Shown piece by piece: positions 6,007-14,217 of a DNA stretch of 20,109 nucleotides. The stretch lies in the NCBI GenBank assembly GCA_035318505.1, contig DATHEQ010000356.1:1-20109 (forward strand). The letters run 5' to 3'. Numbering within the stretch: position 1 is the stretch's first letter; each line of letters begins with the position of its first letter. The translations under genes were made by a program, and so were the position numbers. A model generated the notes under the pieces. That model made no database searches. It was given only the letters and a program-made list of their open reading frames with translations, and had not been told where the DNA came from. The stretch comes from DASWDH01 sp035318505. Lineage in GTDB: Bacteria; Myxococcota_A; Polyangia; Polyangiales; Polyangiaceae.

Positions 6007-7815
6007 TCAAGCCTCCAGCTTCTTTTTGACGCCAGTCACCACGTGACGACTGCTAAGCGGAAATCCACCGTACACGAGAATCGAGTCGAGGCGATCCTTG
6101 GCGACGGAAGTTTCGGCGATGAGGAGCGTCCGCAGTTGCGCGTCGCGGTTCTGCTCGATGACGAAATTTTTCTTGTGTGCGTTGATGAACGCGTCGACGC
6201 TGTCGTCGAAGGGGAATGCGCAGATGCGCATGTAATCGACGATGATTCCGTCGGCGCGCAGCACGTCCACCGCCTCGCGCACGGCTCCGTCACACCCGCC
6301 CAGGGAGATGAGCCCGACCGTCGCACCCGGTTGATTGCGGAGGATGGGGGCAGGGACGATCTTGGCCGACTTTTTGTGCTTGCGGGCGAGCCGATCCATC
6401 ACCTCTTGGTACTCATCGGGGATCTCGGTGTAGCCGCCGAGCTTGTTGTGCCCCGAGCCACGCGTGAAAAACGCGCCTTTGGAGTGCACCCCGGGCAGCG
6501 TCCGCGCCGCCACGCCGTCGTCGTTCTCCGGTGAGTAACGGAAAAACTTCTCCATCTTTTCGAGGTCCGCGTGCGAGAGCACGGGGCCGCGCTGGGGCTT
6601 GTAAGCGTCGTCCCATTCGAGCTTGGGAACGACCCAATCGTTCATGCCGATATCGAGATCGGTGAGCATGAACACCGGCGTTTGAAACCGCTCGGCAAGA
6701 TCGAACGATTTGACCGCGAAATGAAAGCATTCCGCTGGATTCGAAGGGAAGAGCAAGATGTGCTTGGTGTCGCCGTGCGACGCGTAGGCGCACGCCAAGA
6801 TGTCCCCTTGCTGCGTGCGCGTGGGCATCCCGGTCGAGGGCCCCGTGCGCTGCACGTCGACGATGACCACCGGGATCTCGGCGTAGTACGCGAGCCCGAT
6901 GAGCTCGCCCATGAGCGAGATGCCGGGCCCCGCGGTAGAGGTGAACGATCGCGCGCCGTTCCACCCCGCGCCGATGACCATGCCGATGGCGGCGAGCTCG
7001 TCTTCGGCCTGCACGATGCAGTAGTTGTTCTTGCCACTCGCCGGATCACGCCGAAATTTGGCGCAGAGCTGTTTGAAGGCGTCCATCACCGACGTGGCCG
7101 GCGTGATCGGGTACCACGCCCCCACGGTCGCGCCGGCATACACGCAGCCGAGCGCGGTGGCCGTGTTGCCGTCGATGAGAATCGAGTCTTTCAGCTCGGC
7201 AAGCTTGGCGAGGTGGATCGGCAGCGGACACTGGAAGTTGTCGACGGCGTAGTCGTAACCGAGCTTGATGGCCTTGTTGTTCGACGCCCGCAAAGCGGCC
7301 TTGCCTTTGAATTTGTCGTCGAGGATTTGAACGACGACGTCCATGTCGATCGACAAGAGAGCGACCAGCACGCCGACGTAGACGATGTTTTTCATCAAGA
7401 TGCGCTCGCGCGACTCGGCGAAAGCGTCGGTGCACATCTTGGCCAGCGGCACCCCGAGGAACGTCACGTCTTCGCGATGGAGAGCGTCGTCGAGCGGCCA
7501 GGTCGAATCGTAAACGACGTAACCGCCGGTGACGACCTCGCGGATGTCGGCTCCGTACGTCTCGGCATTCATCGCCACCATGAGGTCGAAGTCGGGGGTG
7601 CGCGACGTGTACCCATCCTGATTGACGCGCACTTCGTACCAGGTGGGGAGCCCCTGGATGTTGGAGGGAAAGAGGTTCTTCCCCGAGACCGGGATTCCCA
7701 TCCGGAAAATGGCCTGCATGATGAGGCCATTGGCGCTCGCGGACCCGGTGCCGTTGACGTTGGCGAGCTTGAACGCGAAATCGTTGGTTCGTTTTACTTT
7801 TGCGGGCTGGAGCAC
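6007..7815 (-). CDS. korA: 2-oxoacid:ferredoxin oxidoreductase, fused gamma-alpha subunit (KorA)
   Basis: A 602-residue subunit in which the gamma domain (about 10-190, starting FAFKLANVNGTGSASANG) is fused in front of the alpha pyrimidine-binding domain (about 211-600). The alpha part shows GNTATALGCVYAG (216-228), YPITPAT (235-241) and the GAGWNGARSFTSTAGPG segment (282-298), all typical of KorA. I place the start at GTG 7815: AGGA (7824-7827) lies 8 nt before it and the protein then begins as family members do. The frame is open 90 codons further upstream, but that part is only the shadow of the preceding gene. The start overlaps the end of the flavoprotein gene by 22 bp, a sign of translational coupling. 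It forms the enzyme with KorB. Confidence 0.94.
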   Translation of the reverse strand: MLQPAKVKRTNDFAFKLANVNGTGSASANGLIMQAIFRMGIPVSGKNLFPSNIQGLPTWYEVRVNQDGYTSRTPDFDLMVAMNAETYGADIREVVTGGYVVYDSTWPLDDALHREDVTFLGVPLAKMCTDAFAESRERILMKNIVYVGVLVALLSIDMDVVVQILDDKFKGKAALRASNNKAIKLGYDYAVDNFQCPLPIHLAKLAELKDSILIDGNTATALGCVYAGATVGAWYPITPATSVMDAFKQLCAKFRRDPASGKNNYCIVQAEDELAAIGMVIGAGWNGARSFTSTAGPGISLMGELIGLAYYAEIPVVIVDVQRTGPSTGMPTRTQQGDILACAYASHGDTKHILLFPSNPAECFHFAVKSFDLAERFQTPVFMLTDLDIGMNDWVVPKLEWDDAYKPQRGPVLSHADLEKMEKFFRYSPENDDGVAARTLPGVHSKGAFFTRGSGHNKLGGYTEIPDEYQEVMDRLARKHKKSAKIVPAPILRNQPGATVGLISLGGCDGAVREAVDVLRADGIIVDYMRICAFPFDDSVDAFINAHKKNFVIEQNRDAQLRTLLIAETSVAKDRLDSILVYGGFPLSSRHVVTGVKKKLEA

Positions 7816-9584
7816 GGCGTATTTCCTGCGTAGGGTAAAAGAAGCTCGAACTTCTGCATGTCCCACGCCGCCGTGGGGCAGCGCTCGGCGCAGAGGCCGC
7901 AGTGCACGCAGAGATCTTCGTCCTTCAGCATGAGTCGTCCGGTGTGAGGCAGCGCACCCGAGGCGAAAACGTCTTGCTTGGTGTTGAGCGCAGGAACGGT
8001 GAGGCGCGCGCGCAGCTCCGGTTCTTCGCCGTCGGGCGCAATGGTCAAACATTGCAAGGGACAGACGTCGACGCAGGCATCGCACTCGATGCAGAGGCGG
8101 TCGGTGAACACCGTCTGCACGTCACAGTTGAGGCAGCGCTGCACCTCGCGGGCGGTCTGTTCGGCGCTGAACCCGAGCTCGACCTCGATGTTGAGGGCTT
8201 GAAAGCGCTGCGTCAGCTCGACGTGCTGCATCTTGGAGCGTTTGGCCGTGTTGTAGTCGTTGCTGTAGCTCCACTGGTGGATCCCCATCTTCTGGCTGAT
8301 GAGGTTCATTCCTTGGGCGGGCCGCTCGGTGAGCGGAACGCCGCGACAGTGGTTGTCGATGGAGATGGCCGCGCTGTGTCCGTGCGCGACCGCCCAGATG
8401 ATGTTCTCGGGCCCCCACGCCGCGTCGCCGCCGAAGAAGACGCCGGGGCGCGTCGACTGCATGGTGACCTTGTCGACGGTGGGCATGCCCCACTTGTCGA
8501 ACTCGAACCCGATGTCGCGCTCGATCCAAGGAAACGCGTTCTCTTGCCCAATGGCGAGCACGACGTCATCGCAAGGCAAAGTGACCGTCTCGACCACGGT
8601 GGAGATCTGTTTGCCGCCATCTTCCTTCCATTCGAGCTTGTCGAACTCCATCCCCACGAGCCGCCCCTTCTCCATGACGAAGGATTTGGGGGCGTAGTTG
8701 ATGACGATCTCGACCATCTCTTCTTCGGCGTCGTCGAGCTCCCACTCCGAAGCCTTGAAGTACTTGCGCGGCCGCCGGGCCATGACTTTGATGTCTTTGC
8801 CGCCGAGGCGGCGCGAGGTGCGGCAGCAGTCCATCGCGGTGTTGCCGACCCCGATGATGAGGACTTTTTCGCCGATCTTGTCGATATGGCCGAAGGCGAC
8901 CGACTCGAGCCAGTCGATGCCGATATGGATGTTGGCTTTGGCCTCTTGGCGGCCGGGGATGTCGAGATCCTTGCCCTTCGGCGCGCCCGTTCCCACGAAG
9001 ACGGCGTCGTAGCCGACGTCGAGAAACGCCTTCATGCTCGCGACGGGGGTGTTGTAACGAATGTCGACCCCCATGTTGAGAATCATGTCGATCTCTTCGT
9101 CGAGCACCTGCTCCGGCAATCGGAAAGCCGGAATGTTGGTGCGCATGAGACCGCCGGCGTGGGCGAGCTTCTCGAAAATCACGACCTCGTACCCGAGCGG
9201 AACGAGGTCGTTGGCCACGGTCAGCGACGCGGGCCCTGCGCCGATGCAGGCGATCTTCTTTCCGTTTTTCTTGGCGGGCGCCTTGGGAAGCCGATCGGTG
9301 ATGTCGTCGCGCAGATCGGCCGCGACGCGCTTCAAGCGGCAGATCGCGACCGGCTTTTCGTCGATGCGCGTCCGGCGGCAAGCCGGCTCACACGGCCGGT
9401 CGCACGTCCTTCCCAGGATTCCGGGGAACACGTTCGATTCCCGATTGAGCATATACGCATCGGAATAACGCCCCGTGGCGATCATCCGGATGTACTCGGG
9501 AACGTTGGTGTGGGCAGGGCAGGCCCACTGGCAATCCACGACTTTGTGGAAATAACTTGGGTGAGACGTATTGGTCGGCCTCAA
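7794..9584 (-). CDS. FAD-dependent NAD(P)H oxidoreductase fused to 2x[4Fe-4S] ferredoxin (GltD/NfnB type)
   Basis: A 596-residue protein. The N-terminal Fe-S domain has Cys 18, 22, 61, 65 and 69 (CQWACP; TCDRPCEPAC), as in GltD and NfnB. FAD binding is IGAGPAS (114-120), NAD(P)H binding GVGNTAMD (245-252), and GGDAAWGP (385-392) closes the flavin site. The C-terminus adds a ferredoxin with C498-x2-C-x2-C-x3-CP and C559-x2-C-x2-C-x3-CP, plus C484/C487. No glutamate synthase large subunit and no NfnA partner are nearby, so it is more likely the redox partner of KorAB, passing electrons between ferredoxin and NAD(P)H. TTG is the start, with GGAGG (9593-9597) 8 nt before it. It is the first gene of the kor run; whether NADH or NADPH is used is not clear. 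Confidence 0.92.
   Translation of the reverse strand: MRPTNTSHPSYFHKVVDCQWACPAHTNVPEYIRMIATGRYSDAYMLNRESNVFPGILGRTCDRPCEPACRRTRIDEKPVAICRLKRVAADLRDDITDRLPKAPAKKNGKKIACIGAGPASLTVANDLVPLGYEVVIFEKLAHAGGLMRTNIPAFRLPEQVLDEEIDMILNMGVDIRYNTPVASMKAFLDVGYDAVFVGTGAPKGKDLDIPGRQEAKANIHIGIDWLESVAFGHIDKIGEKVLIIGVGNTAMDCCRTSRRLGGKDIKVMARRPRKYFKASEWELDDAEEEMVEIVINYAPKSFVMEKGRLVGMEFDKLEWKEDGGKQISTVVETVTLPCDDVVLAIGQENAFPWIERDIGFEFDKWGMPTVDKVTMQSTRPGVFFGGDAAWGPENIIWAVAHGHSAAISIDNHCRGVPLTERPAQGMNLISQKMGIHQWSYSNDYNTAKRSKMQHVELTQRFQALNIEVELGFSAEQTAREVQRCLNCDVQTVFTDRLCIECDACVDVCPLQCLTIAPDGEEPELRARLTVPALNTKQDVFASGALPHTGRLMLKDEDLCVHCGLCAERCPTAAWDMQKFELLLPYAGNTPCSSPQK
7824..7827 (-). promoter_or_regulatory. Shine-Dalgarno deciding the GTG start of korA
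   Basis: AGGA on the minus strand, 8 nt before GTG at 7815, lying within the last codons of the flavoprotein gene. It supports the short 602-residue KorA. Confidence 0.6.
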
Positions 9585-9592
9585 GCTTCAAG

Positions 9593-9597
9593 CCTCC
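9593..9597 (-). promoter_or_regulatory. Shine-Dalgarno deciding a TTG start (kor flavoprotein)
   Basis: GGAGG on the minus strand, 8 nt before TTG at 9584. A small hairpin (CCCGC at 9601-9605, GCGGG at 9610-9614) lies just upstream in the leader. Confidence 0.65.
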
Positions 9598-10045
9598 GCG
9601 CCCGCGTTAGCGGGTCTCGTTGTAGGATGGCCTCGTTCCGCTCTTCTCGTGCGTTGTCGGCGCTCCATCCCCTCAGACGTGACTCAGATTCCGAGCAATG
9701 TCGCCACGTTTGTCGGGCTCCGTCAAGCGGATCCTGCGGAAAAGGCGCACGGATTTCGATCCTTTTTTATTCGTCTTTTCGAATCTGCCGGCTCGATTCC
9801 TGCCACGCGCGCGGGCGATGCGATGGCGCGCGCGAGCCACGCCACGCGAGCTCAACGACGCCGCGTCAGCGCTGACTACGCTGGCGGAGCAAAAACTCAG
9901 CGCGGGCACCCTGCGACGCGAAGGGCGCTTCGATGTGACCTCTTTAGACCACGCACTGGCCACTCGCCTGGCGCCCGCTCGTCTGACCCAATCCTTGACG
10001 CGACATGGCAACAAGCGTGCGACCGAACCGCCGGCGCTTGTCCCG

Positions 10046-10075
10046 TTGACAGCCGAAAAGCCATGGAGCCATGAT
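10046..10075 (+). promoter_or_regulatory. Candidate sigma-70 promoter for glycosyltransferase gene
   Basis: TTGACA (6/6 to the -35 consensus), an 18-nt spacer and CATGAT (4/6). It lies about 140 bp before the ATG at 10213 and is overlapped by an imperfect 11-bp inverted repeat (10052-10062 with 10078-10088). Myxobacterial promoters often deviate from this consensus, so the call is tentative. Confidence 0.28.
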
Positions 10076-10212
10076 GGGGCTTTGCGGCTTGTCTAAAAGC
10101 ATATGATCTTCTTGACGAAATTGGCGTCGTGCGACGCGAAAGTGCTACCGGCGTCGCGTTATCGCCGCGGCCCGGAGCTGCTACGTCACCGCAGCGAGGT
10201 CGTGGGGGGAAT

Positions 10213-11406
10213 ATGATCGCCAGGCTCGTATCGTGGGTTTTTGCCGTGCCCGTTTCGCTGGCCGACGGGTATCTCCTCGCGCTCACCCTGCTCTCCGGAG
10301 AGCTGCGCGCGCCCTCGTACGGGCCGCCTTCGGTGCGCTTTGCCGTCGTCGTTCCTTCGCACAACGAGCAAGAGGGAATCGCGGCTACCGTGTCGAACCT
10401 GCTCGCGATCGAATATCCGAAAGAACTCTTTTCGGTGGTGGTGGTCGCCGACAACTGCTCCGACGAAACGGCGCTACGCGCCGAGCGGGCGGGGGCTCGC
10501 GTGTTCGTCCGTCATGACGACAAGCTGCGCGGTAAAGGTTACGCGTTGGCACACGCGTTCGAACGGCTCGTGCCCGAGGTGGACGCCGTCGTCGTCGTCG
10601 ATGCCGACACGGTGGTGTCGCCGAACCTGCTCTCCGCCTTCGCCGCGCGTATCGAATCAGGCGCCAAGGCCGTGCAAGCCGACTATGCGGTGCGTAACCC
10701 CAACGCGGCGTGGCGAACGCGGCTCATGGCCATCGCCTTTGGGTCCTTTCACGTCCTGCGTTCGTTGGCGCGCGAACGACTCGAGCTTTCGGCGGGGTTG
10801 CGCGGCAATGGCATGTGCTTCACGAGCGCGCTGCTCCGCGAAGTGCCGCACGACGCGTATTCCATCGTGGAGGATGTCGAATACGGGATCAAAGTCGGTG
10901 AAGCGGGGCATCGCGTCCATTACGCCGCCGAGGCTCACGTCTACGGCGAGATGGTGACCTCGGCCGCCGCGTCCACCTCGCAGCGCCGCCGCTGGGAGGG
11001 AGGGCGCTCGGCGCTGGCGGGCTCGCGCGGGCTTCCGCTCATCGCACAAGCCATCGCGCGCCGGAGCCTGGTGCTGCTCGACCTGGCTTTCGACGTTTTG
11101 GTGCCCCCGCTGAGCACGCTGGTGATGTGGAACGTCGCGGGGCTCACGTACGCCGTCGTGGTGCGTTACGTTTTCGGTCAGCCGGTTTCGGCGGCCATCT
11201 GGATCGCCAACCTCGGCGCGATCGGCGTCTACGTGCTGCGAGGGTGGTCGCTGTCCGGCACGGGCGCGCGCGGTCTCATCGACCTCGGCTGCGCGCCCTT
11301 CTATGTGGTGTGGAAGATGTGGCTCCGGGCTCGTCAAAATGACGAGCCGAGCACCTGGGTGCGCACCGCGCGCGAAGCCGAGGCGGGAACCCAAACTGCG
11401 CCTTGA
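10213..11406 (+). CDS. Membrane glycosyltransferase, GT2 family
   Basis: A 397-residue inverting GT-A glycosyltransferase. Motifs in order: VVVPSHNEQEG (46-55) opening the domain, VADNCSDET (78-86) with nucleotide-binding D80, DADT (130-133) metal-binding DxD, ED (220-221) as catalytic pair and QRRRW (257-261), the signature of processive or cellulose/hyaluronan-synthase-like members. Hydrophobic segments at the N-terminus (about 7-28) and C-terminus (about 286-320, 325-345, 355-370) place it in the inner membrane. It may make an exopolysaccharide or glycolipid; the sugar is unknown. No other polysaccharide genes lie beside it. ATG 10213 is preferred, with GGGGGG just before it; an upstream in-frame start at 10129 would add an Arg/Gly-rich stretch before the membrane segment. 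Confidence 0.9.
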   Translation: MIARLVSWVFAVPVSLADGYLLALTLLSGELRAPSYGPPSVRFAVVVPSHNEQEGIAATVSNLLAIEYPKELFSVVVVADNCSDETALRAERAGARVFVRHDDKLRGKGYALAHAFERLVPEVDAVVVVDADTVVSPNLLSAFAARIESGAKAVQADYAVRNPNAAWRTRLMAIAFGSFHVLRSLARERLELSAGLRGNGMCFTSALLREVPHDAYSIVEDVEYGIKVGEAGHRVHYAAEAHVYGEMVTSAAASTSQRRRWEGGRSALAGSRGLPLIAQAIARRSLVLLDLAFDVLVPPLSTLVMWNVAGLTYAVVVRYVFGQPVSAAIWIANLGAIGVYVLRGWSLSGTGARGLIDLGCAPFYVVWKMWLRARQNDEPSTWVRTAREAEAGTQTAP

Positions 11407-11408
11407 CC

Positions 11409-13091
11409 TCACTCGTTTTGCATCAGACCCTTGATGCTCCCGTCCGGCAGAAGCTTCACCTGACGCGCCGCGGGCACCTTGGGAAGGCCTGGCATCGTCA
11501 TCATCTCACCGGTGAGCGGCACGAGAAAGCCGGCCCCTGCGCTCAGGCGAATTTCCCGCACCGTGATGACGAAATCGCGCGGCCTGCCGAAAATGGCCGG
11601 ATGATCGGTGAGTGAGAGCTGCGTCTTGGCCATGCAGATCGGCAATTTCTCGTACCCGAGAGCGGCGATTCGCTCCAGATCCTTCTCGGCCGTGCCCGAC
11701 AGCACCGCATCGCGAGCGCCGTAGATCGTGCGCGCGATTTTACGAATCTTCTCGTGCGCCGAGTCGGCGAGCTCGTAAACGAAGCGAGGCTTGGGCGGCG
11801 CGGCGTCGGTCGCGTCCGCAAGTTCCGCCACGAGCCGCGCGAGATCGAGGGTGCCTTCGCCTCCGCGCGAAAATCCTTCCGACAGCGCCACGCGCGCACC
11901 GAGCCGCGCCGACGCTTTTTCGACCATGTCGACTTCGGCGCGCGCATCGTTGGGAAAGACGTTGATCGCGACCACCGGGGCAAGACCGAACGCGGCCGCG
12001 TTCTCGAGATGCTTCTCGAGGTGGGTGAGTCCCAGCTCGAGTCGCGCCGGGTCGGGTTCGCCGGCTAGCTTCACCGCCGCGCCGCCGTGCATTTTGAGGG
12101 CGCGCAACGTTGCCACGATGACGACGAGACGCGGCCACACGCCCGCCTCTCGGCACTTGATGTTCAGGAATTTCTCGCCGCCGAGATCGAAGCCGAAGCC
12201 CGCTTCGGTGATGGCGTAATCGCCGAGCTGCATCGCCATCTGCGTCGCGAGCACGCTGTTGCAGCCGTGGGCGATGTTGCCGAACGGGCCGCAATGAACG
12301 ATGGCCGGGCCTCCCTCCCTCGTCTGCACCAGATTCGGCTTGAGAGCGTCGCGCAAGACCGCCGTCATGGCCGAGGCTGCGCCGACGTCGCCCGCGGTAA
12401 CGGCCTTGCCCTGATGCGTGGTGCCTACCACGATGCGAGCGAGCCGCGCCTCGAGGTCCTTGTAATCGCGAGCGAGCGCCATGATGGCCATGACTTCGCT
12501 CGCCGCGGTGATGTCGAAGCGGCTCTCGCGCGGCACGCCGTGCGCCTTGCCGCCCAGTCCGACCAGACCGTGCCGCAGAAAGCGGTCATTCATGTCCATC
12601 GCGCGGCCCCAGCTGACCTGGCGCGGATCGAGTTCGCCGGCTTCTCCGTTCTGATCGTGAAAATAGATGCTGTTGTCGACGAGCGCGCTGAGAAGATTGT
12701 GGGCGGTCGTGATGGCGTGGATATCGCCAGTGAAGTGCAGGTTGATGTCATCGGCGGGCACGAGCGAAGCCTTACCGCCACCGGTGCCGCCCCCCTTTAC
12801 GCCAAAGACCGGTCCTAACGAAGGCTCTCGCAACGCCAGCACCGCATTTTTTCCGAGGCGCCGCATTCCCATCGCCAGGCCGATCGATGTCGTGGTCTTG
12901 CCTTCGCCGGCCGGGGTCGGATTGATGGCCGTCACCAGGATGAGTCGCCCCTTGGTCGTCGATTCTCGCTGGCGCCGCAGCACGTCGAGGCCGATCTTCG
13001 CCTTGCCGCGGCCGAAAATCTCGATGTCGTCCTCGGCGAGCCCGAGCTCTCGGGCGACCTGTTGAATGGGGCGGGGGGCAAAATCAGTCAT
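11409..13091 (-). CDS. fhs: Formate-tetrahydrofolate ligase
   Basis: A 560-residue cytoplasmic enzyme, normal length for the family, that joins formate to tetrahydrofolate with ATP, giving 10-formyl-THF. The P-loop PTPAGEGKTT (58-67) and the family signature REPSLGPVFGVKGGG (88-102) are intact, and likeness runs to the C-terminus (MTMPGLPKVPAARQV, close to the end). ATG at 13091 is preceded by a weak GAGAG. The gene is transcribed away from fdhD and the fds genes across a gap of about 170 bp, so both may share a control region; its stop lies 2 nt from the stop of the convergent glycosyltransferase gene. Beside formate dehydrogenase it gives the cell a choice between oxidising formate and assimilating it. 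Confidence 0.98.
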   Translation of the reverse strand: MTDFAPRPIQQVARELGLAEDDIEIFGRGKAKIGLDVLRRQRESTTKGRLILVTAINPTPAGEGKTTTSIGLAMGMRRLGKNAVLALREPSLGPVFGVKGGGTGGGKASLVPADDINLHFTGDIHAITTAHNLLSALVDNSIYFHDQNGEAGELDPRQVSWGRAMDMNDRFLRHGLVGLGGKAHGVPRESRFDITAASEVMAIMALARDYKDLEARLARIVVGTTHQGKAVTAGDVGAASAMTAVLRDALKPNLVQTREGGPAIVHCGPFGNIAHGCNSVLATQMAMQLGDYAITEAGFGFDLGGEKFLNIKCREAGVWPRLVVIVATLRALKMHGGAAVKLAGEPDPARLELGLTHLEKHLENAAAFGLAPVVAINVFPNDARAEVDMVEKASARLGARVALSEGFSRGGEGTLDLARLVAELADATDAAPPKPRFVYELADSAHEKIRKIARTIYGARDAVLSGTAEKDLERIAALGYEKLPICMAKTQLSLTDHPAIFGRPRDFVITVREIRLSAGAGFLVPLTGEMMTMPGLPKVPAARQVKLLPDGSIKGLMQNE

Positions 13092-13261
13092 GGAAGCTCT
13101 CTTTCGGTCACGCGGGCAGAAGCGGGCGAAGCGGCGAGAGCATACGGGCTTGCCCGACGGTGACCGACGAAAAACGAGTGCTGCGTGGCGTCAAATGCGT
13201 TGCCGTCGGTGGACCGGCCGAACGGTCGGCGTGACCGGCGTGGGTGGCCAGCGGGCGTTCG

Positions 13262-14110
13262 ATGGCTGACAATGCAGCCATGCCATCGCGCAAAGCGACG
13301 GGGGTGACCCAGCGACCGGCGGTCCGGTTCGGCCCCGCCGAACGATCCGACGTCGACGATATCGCGGTGGAAGAGCCGCTCGAGATCCGGGTGGCGGGCG
13401 ATCCTTTGGCGATCACCATGCGCACCCCGGGCGACGATCGCGAGCTCACCCTCGGGTTTCTCTATGCCGAAGGTGTGATCGCATCGGTCGACGACGTCGG
13501 ATCGGCCGCGCATTGCGGCCGCGTCGGCGAAGAAGGCTTCGGCAATGTCATCGACGTGCTTCCCGCGCCGGGGACCGCGCTTGCTCCGGAGCGGGTGCAA
13601 GGTGCGCGGCGCGGGACCGTCGTTTCCGCGGCGTGCGGCGTGTGCGGGCGGCTATCGATCGACGATCTGGCCGCGCGCTGCCGTCCCATCGAGGATGCCG
13701 CGACGATCGACGCGACCACCTTGGCGGGGCTCATCGCCGCGCTTCGCGGAGAGCAGCGCGTTTTCGCGCGTACGGGCGGCGTTCACGCCGCGGGGCTTTT
13801 CGACCTATCGGCGCAGCTCATCGTCCTGCGCGAAGACATCGGACGGCACAACGCCGTCGACAAAGTCGTAGGTCACCTCGTTCTCGCTCGCGCGCTGCCA
13901 GCGCGAGGCCGCGTGCTCGCGGTGAGCGGGCGCGCCAGCTTCGAGATCGTACAAAAAGCCGTCATGGCTGGGATTCCCATCCTCGCCAGCGTTTCGGCGG
14001 CGAGCTCTTTGGCCATCGATCTCGCGGCGCGCATGAACGTCACGTTGGCGGCCTTCGTACGCGACGGCGCGATGAACGTTTATTCGGGCCGCGAGCGCAT
14101 CGTCTCCTGA
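13262..14110 (+). CDS. fdhD: Formate dehydrogenase accessory sulfurtransferase FdhD
   Basis: About 282 residues. FdhD takes sulfur from a cysteine desulfurase and passes it to the bis-MGD cofactor before insertion in formate dehydrogenase. The conserved VEEPLEIRV start of the fold, TPGDDRELTLGFLYAEG, the CGVCG loop (C125 and C128 from this start), RTGGVHAAGLF, EDIGRHNAVDK and SGRASFEIVQKA are all present. The start is uncertain: GTG 13244, ATG 13262 and ATG 13280 are in frame and none has a good Shine-Dalgarno; 13280 would still leave 31 residues before the conserved part. In the classical fds operons of Cupriavidus and Rhodobacter the fdhD homologue (fdsC) sits after fdsA; here it is first, and separated from fdsG by 107 bp. 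Confidence 0.95.
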   Translation: MADNAAMPSRKATGVTQRPAVRFGPAERSDVDDIAVEEPLEIRVAGDPLAITMRTPGDDRELTLGFLYAEGVIASVDDVGSAAHCGRVGEEGFGNVIDVLPAPGTALAPERVQGARRGTVVSAACGVCGRLSIDDLAARCRPIEDAATIDATTLAGLIAALRGEQRVFARTGGVHAAGLFDLSAQLIVLREDIGRHNAVDKVVGHLVLARALPARGRVLAVSGRASFEIVQKAVMAGIPILASVSAASSLAIDLAARMNVTLAAFVRDGAMNVYSGRERIVS

Positions 14111-14176
14111 CGTTGGTCTCTCCTTGCGCAGCGCGTTGCCGCGCGGCGAAAGTAGCGGGGTCCGTGCCCCCCGGGG

Positions 14177-14205
14177 TTGAGCGCGGCGATCGTGGCTGGT
14201 ACTTT
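14177..14205 (+). promoter_or_regulatory. Candidate fds promoter giving a leaderless fdsG message
   Basis: TTGAGC (14177-14182), a 17-nt spacer and an extended -10, TGG-TACTTT (14197-14205). Transcription would begin near 14212-14213, only about 5 nt before the ATG at 14218. This fits the lack of any Shine-Dalgarno before fdsG. The hexamers match the consensus only in part, so this is a proposal. Confidence 0.35.
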
Positions 14206-14210
14206 ACCAG
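14196..14210 (+). promoter_or_regulatory. Operator-like perfect palindrome before fdsG
   Basis: CTGGTA-CTT-TACCAG is a perfect 6-bp inverted repeat with a 3-nt centre, 7 nt before the fdsG start and covering the proposed -10. TGGT...ACCA half-sites are typical of GntR-family regulators, although those usually have a shorter centre. In RNA it could instead fold as a hairpin over the start region. Confidence 0.4.
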
Positions 14211-14217
14211 TGCTCAG

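Larger units (their letters stand above)
9585..10212. other. Divergent intergenic region between kor run and glycosyltransferase
   Basis: About 630 bp without a gene I can support. Plus-strand ORFs of 132 residues (9698-10096) and 167 residues (9571-10074) exist, but they overlap each other in different frames, are Arg-rich, show weak third-position bias and match nothing I recognise. The region should carry the kor promoter (minus) and the glycosyltransferase promoter (plus). For the latter, TTGACA (10046-10051) is followed after 18 nt by CATGAT (10070-10075). TTCG-looped GGAT/ATCC followed by six T at 9751-9768 is a weak terminator-like element. Less GC-rich tracts than in the genes fit a regulatory or decayed region. 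Confidence 0.45.

Noticed and set aside
6571..7833. 420-residue plus-strand ORF opposite korA
   Set aside because: Shadow of korA for the same reasons.
7816..8085. N-terminal 90-residue extension of KorA
   Set aside because: Arg/His-rich reading in another frame of the flavoprotein gene; GTG 7815 has a good Shine-Dalgarno and matches the family start.
7794..9584. Glutamate synthase small subunit (gltD)
   Set aside because: No gltB nearby, and the C-terminal ferredoxin domain and coupling to korA point to a different partner.
7902..9875. 657-residue plus-strand ORF opposite the kor flavoprotein
   Set aside because: Its composition (rich in Asp, His, Arg and Val with no motif) is what a GC-rich gene gives on its opposite strand; the minus strand has complete FAD, NAD(P)H and Fe-S motifs.
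9698..10096. 132-residue plus-strand hypothetical protein
   Set aside because: Weak codon bias, Arg-rich, overlaps another ORF in a different frame, and no recognisable domain.
13513..14217. Long N-terminal extension of FdsG
   Set aside because: The upstream open frame is a shadow of fdhD; NuoE-like sequence begins just after 14218.
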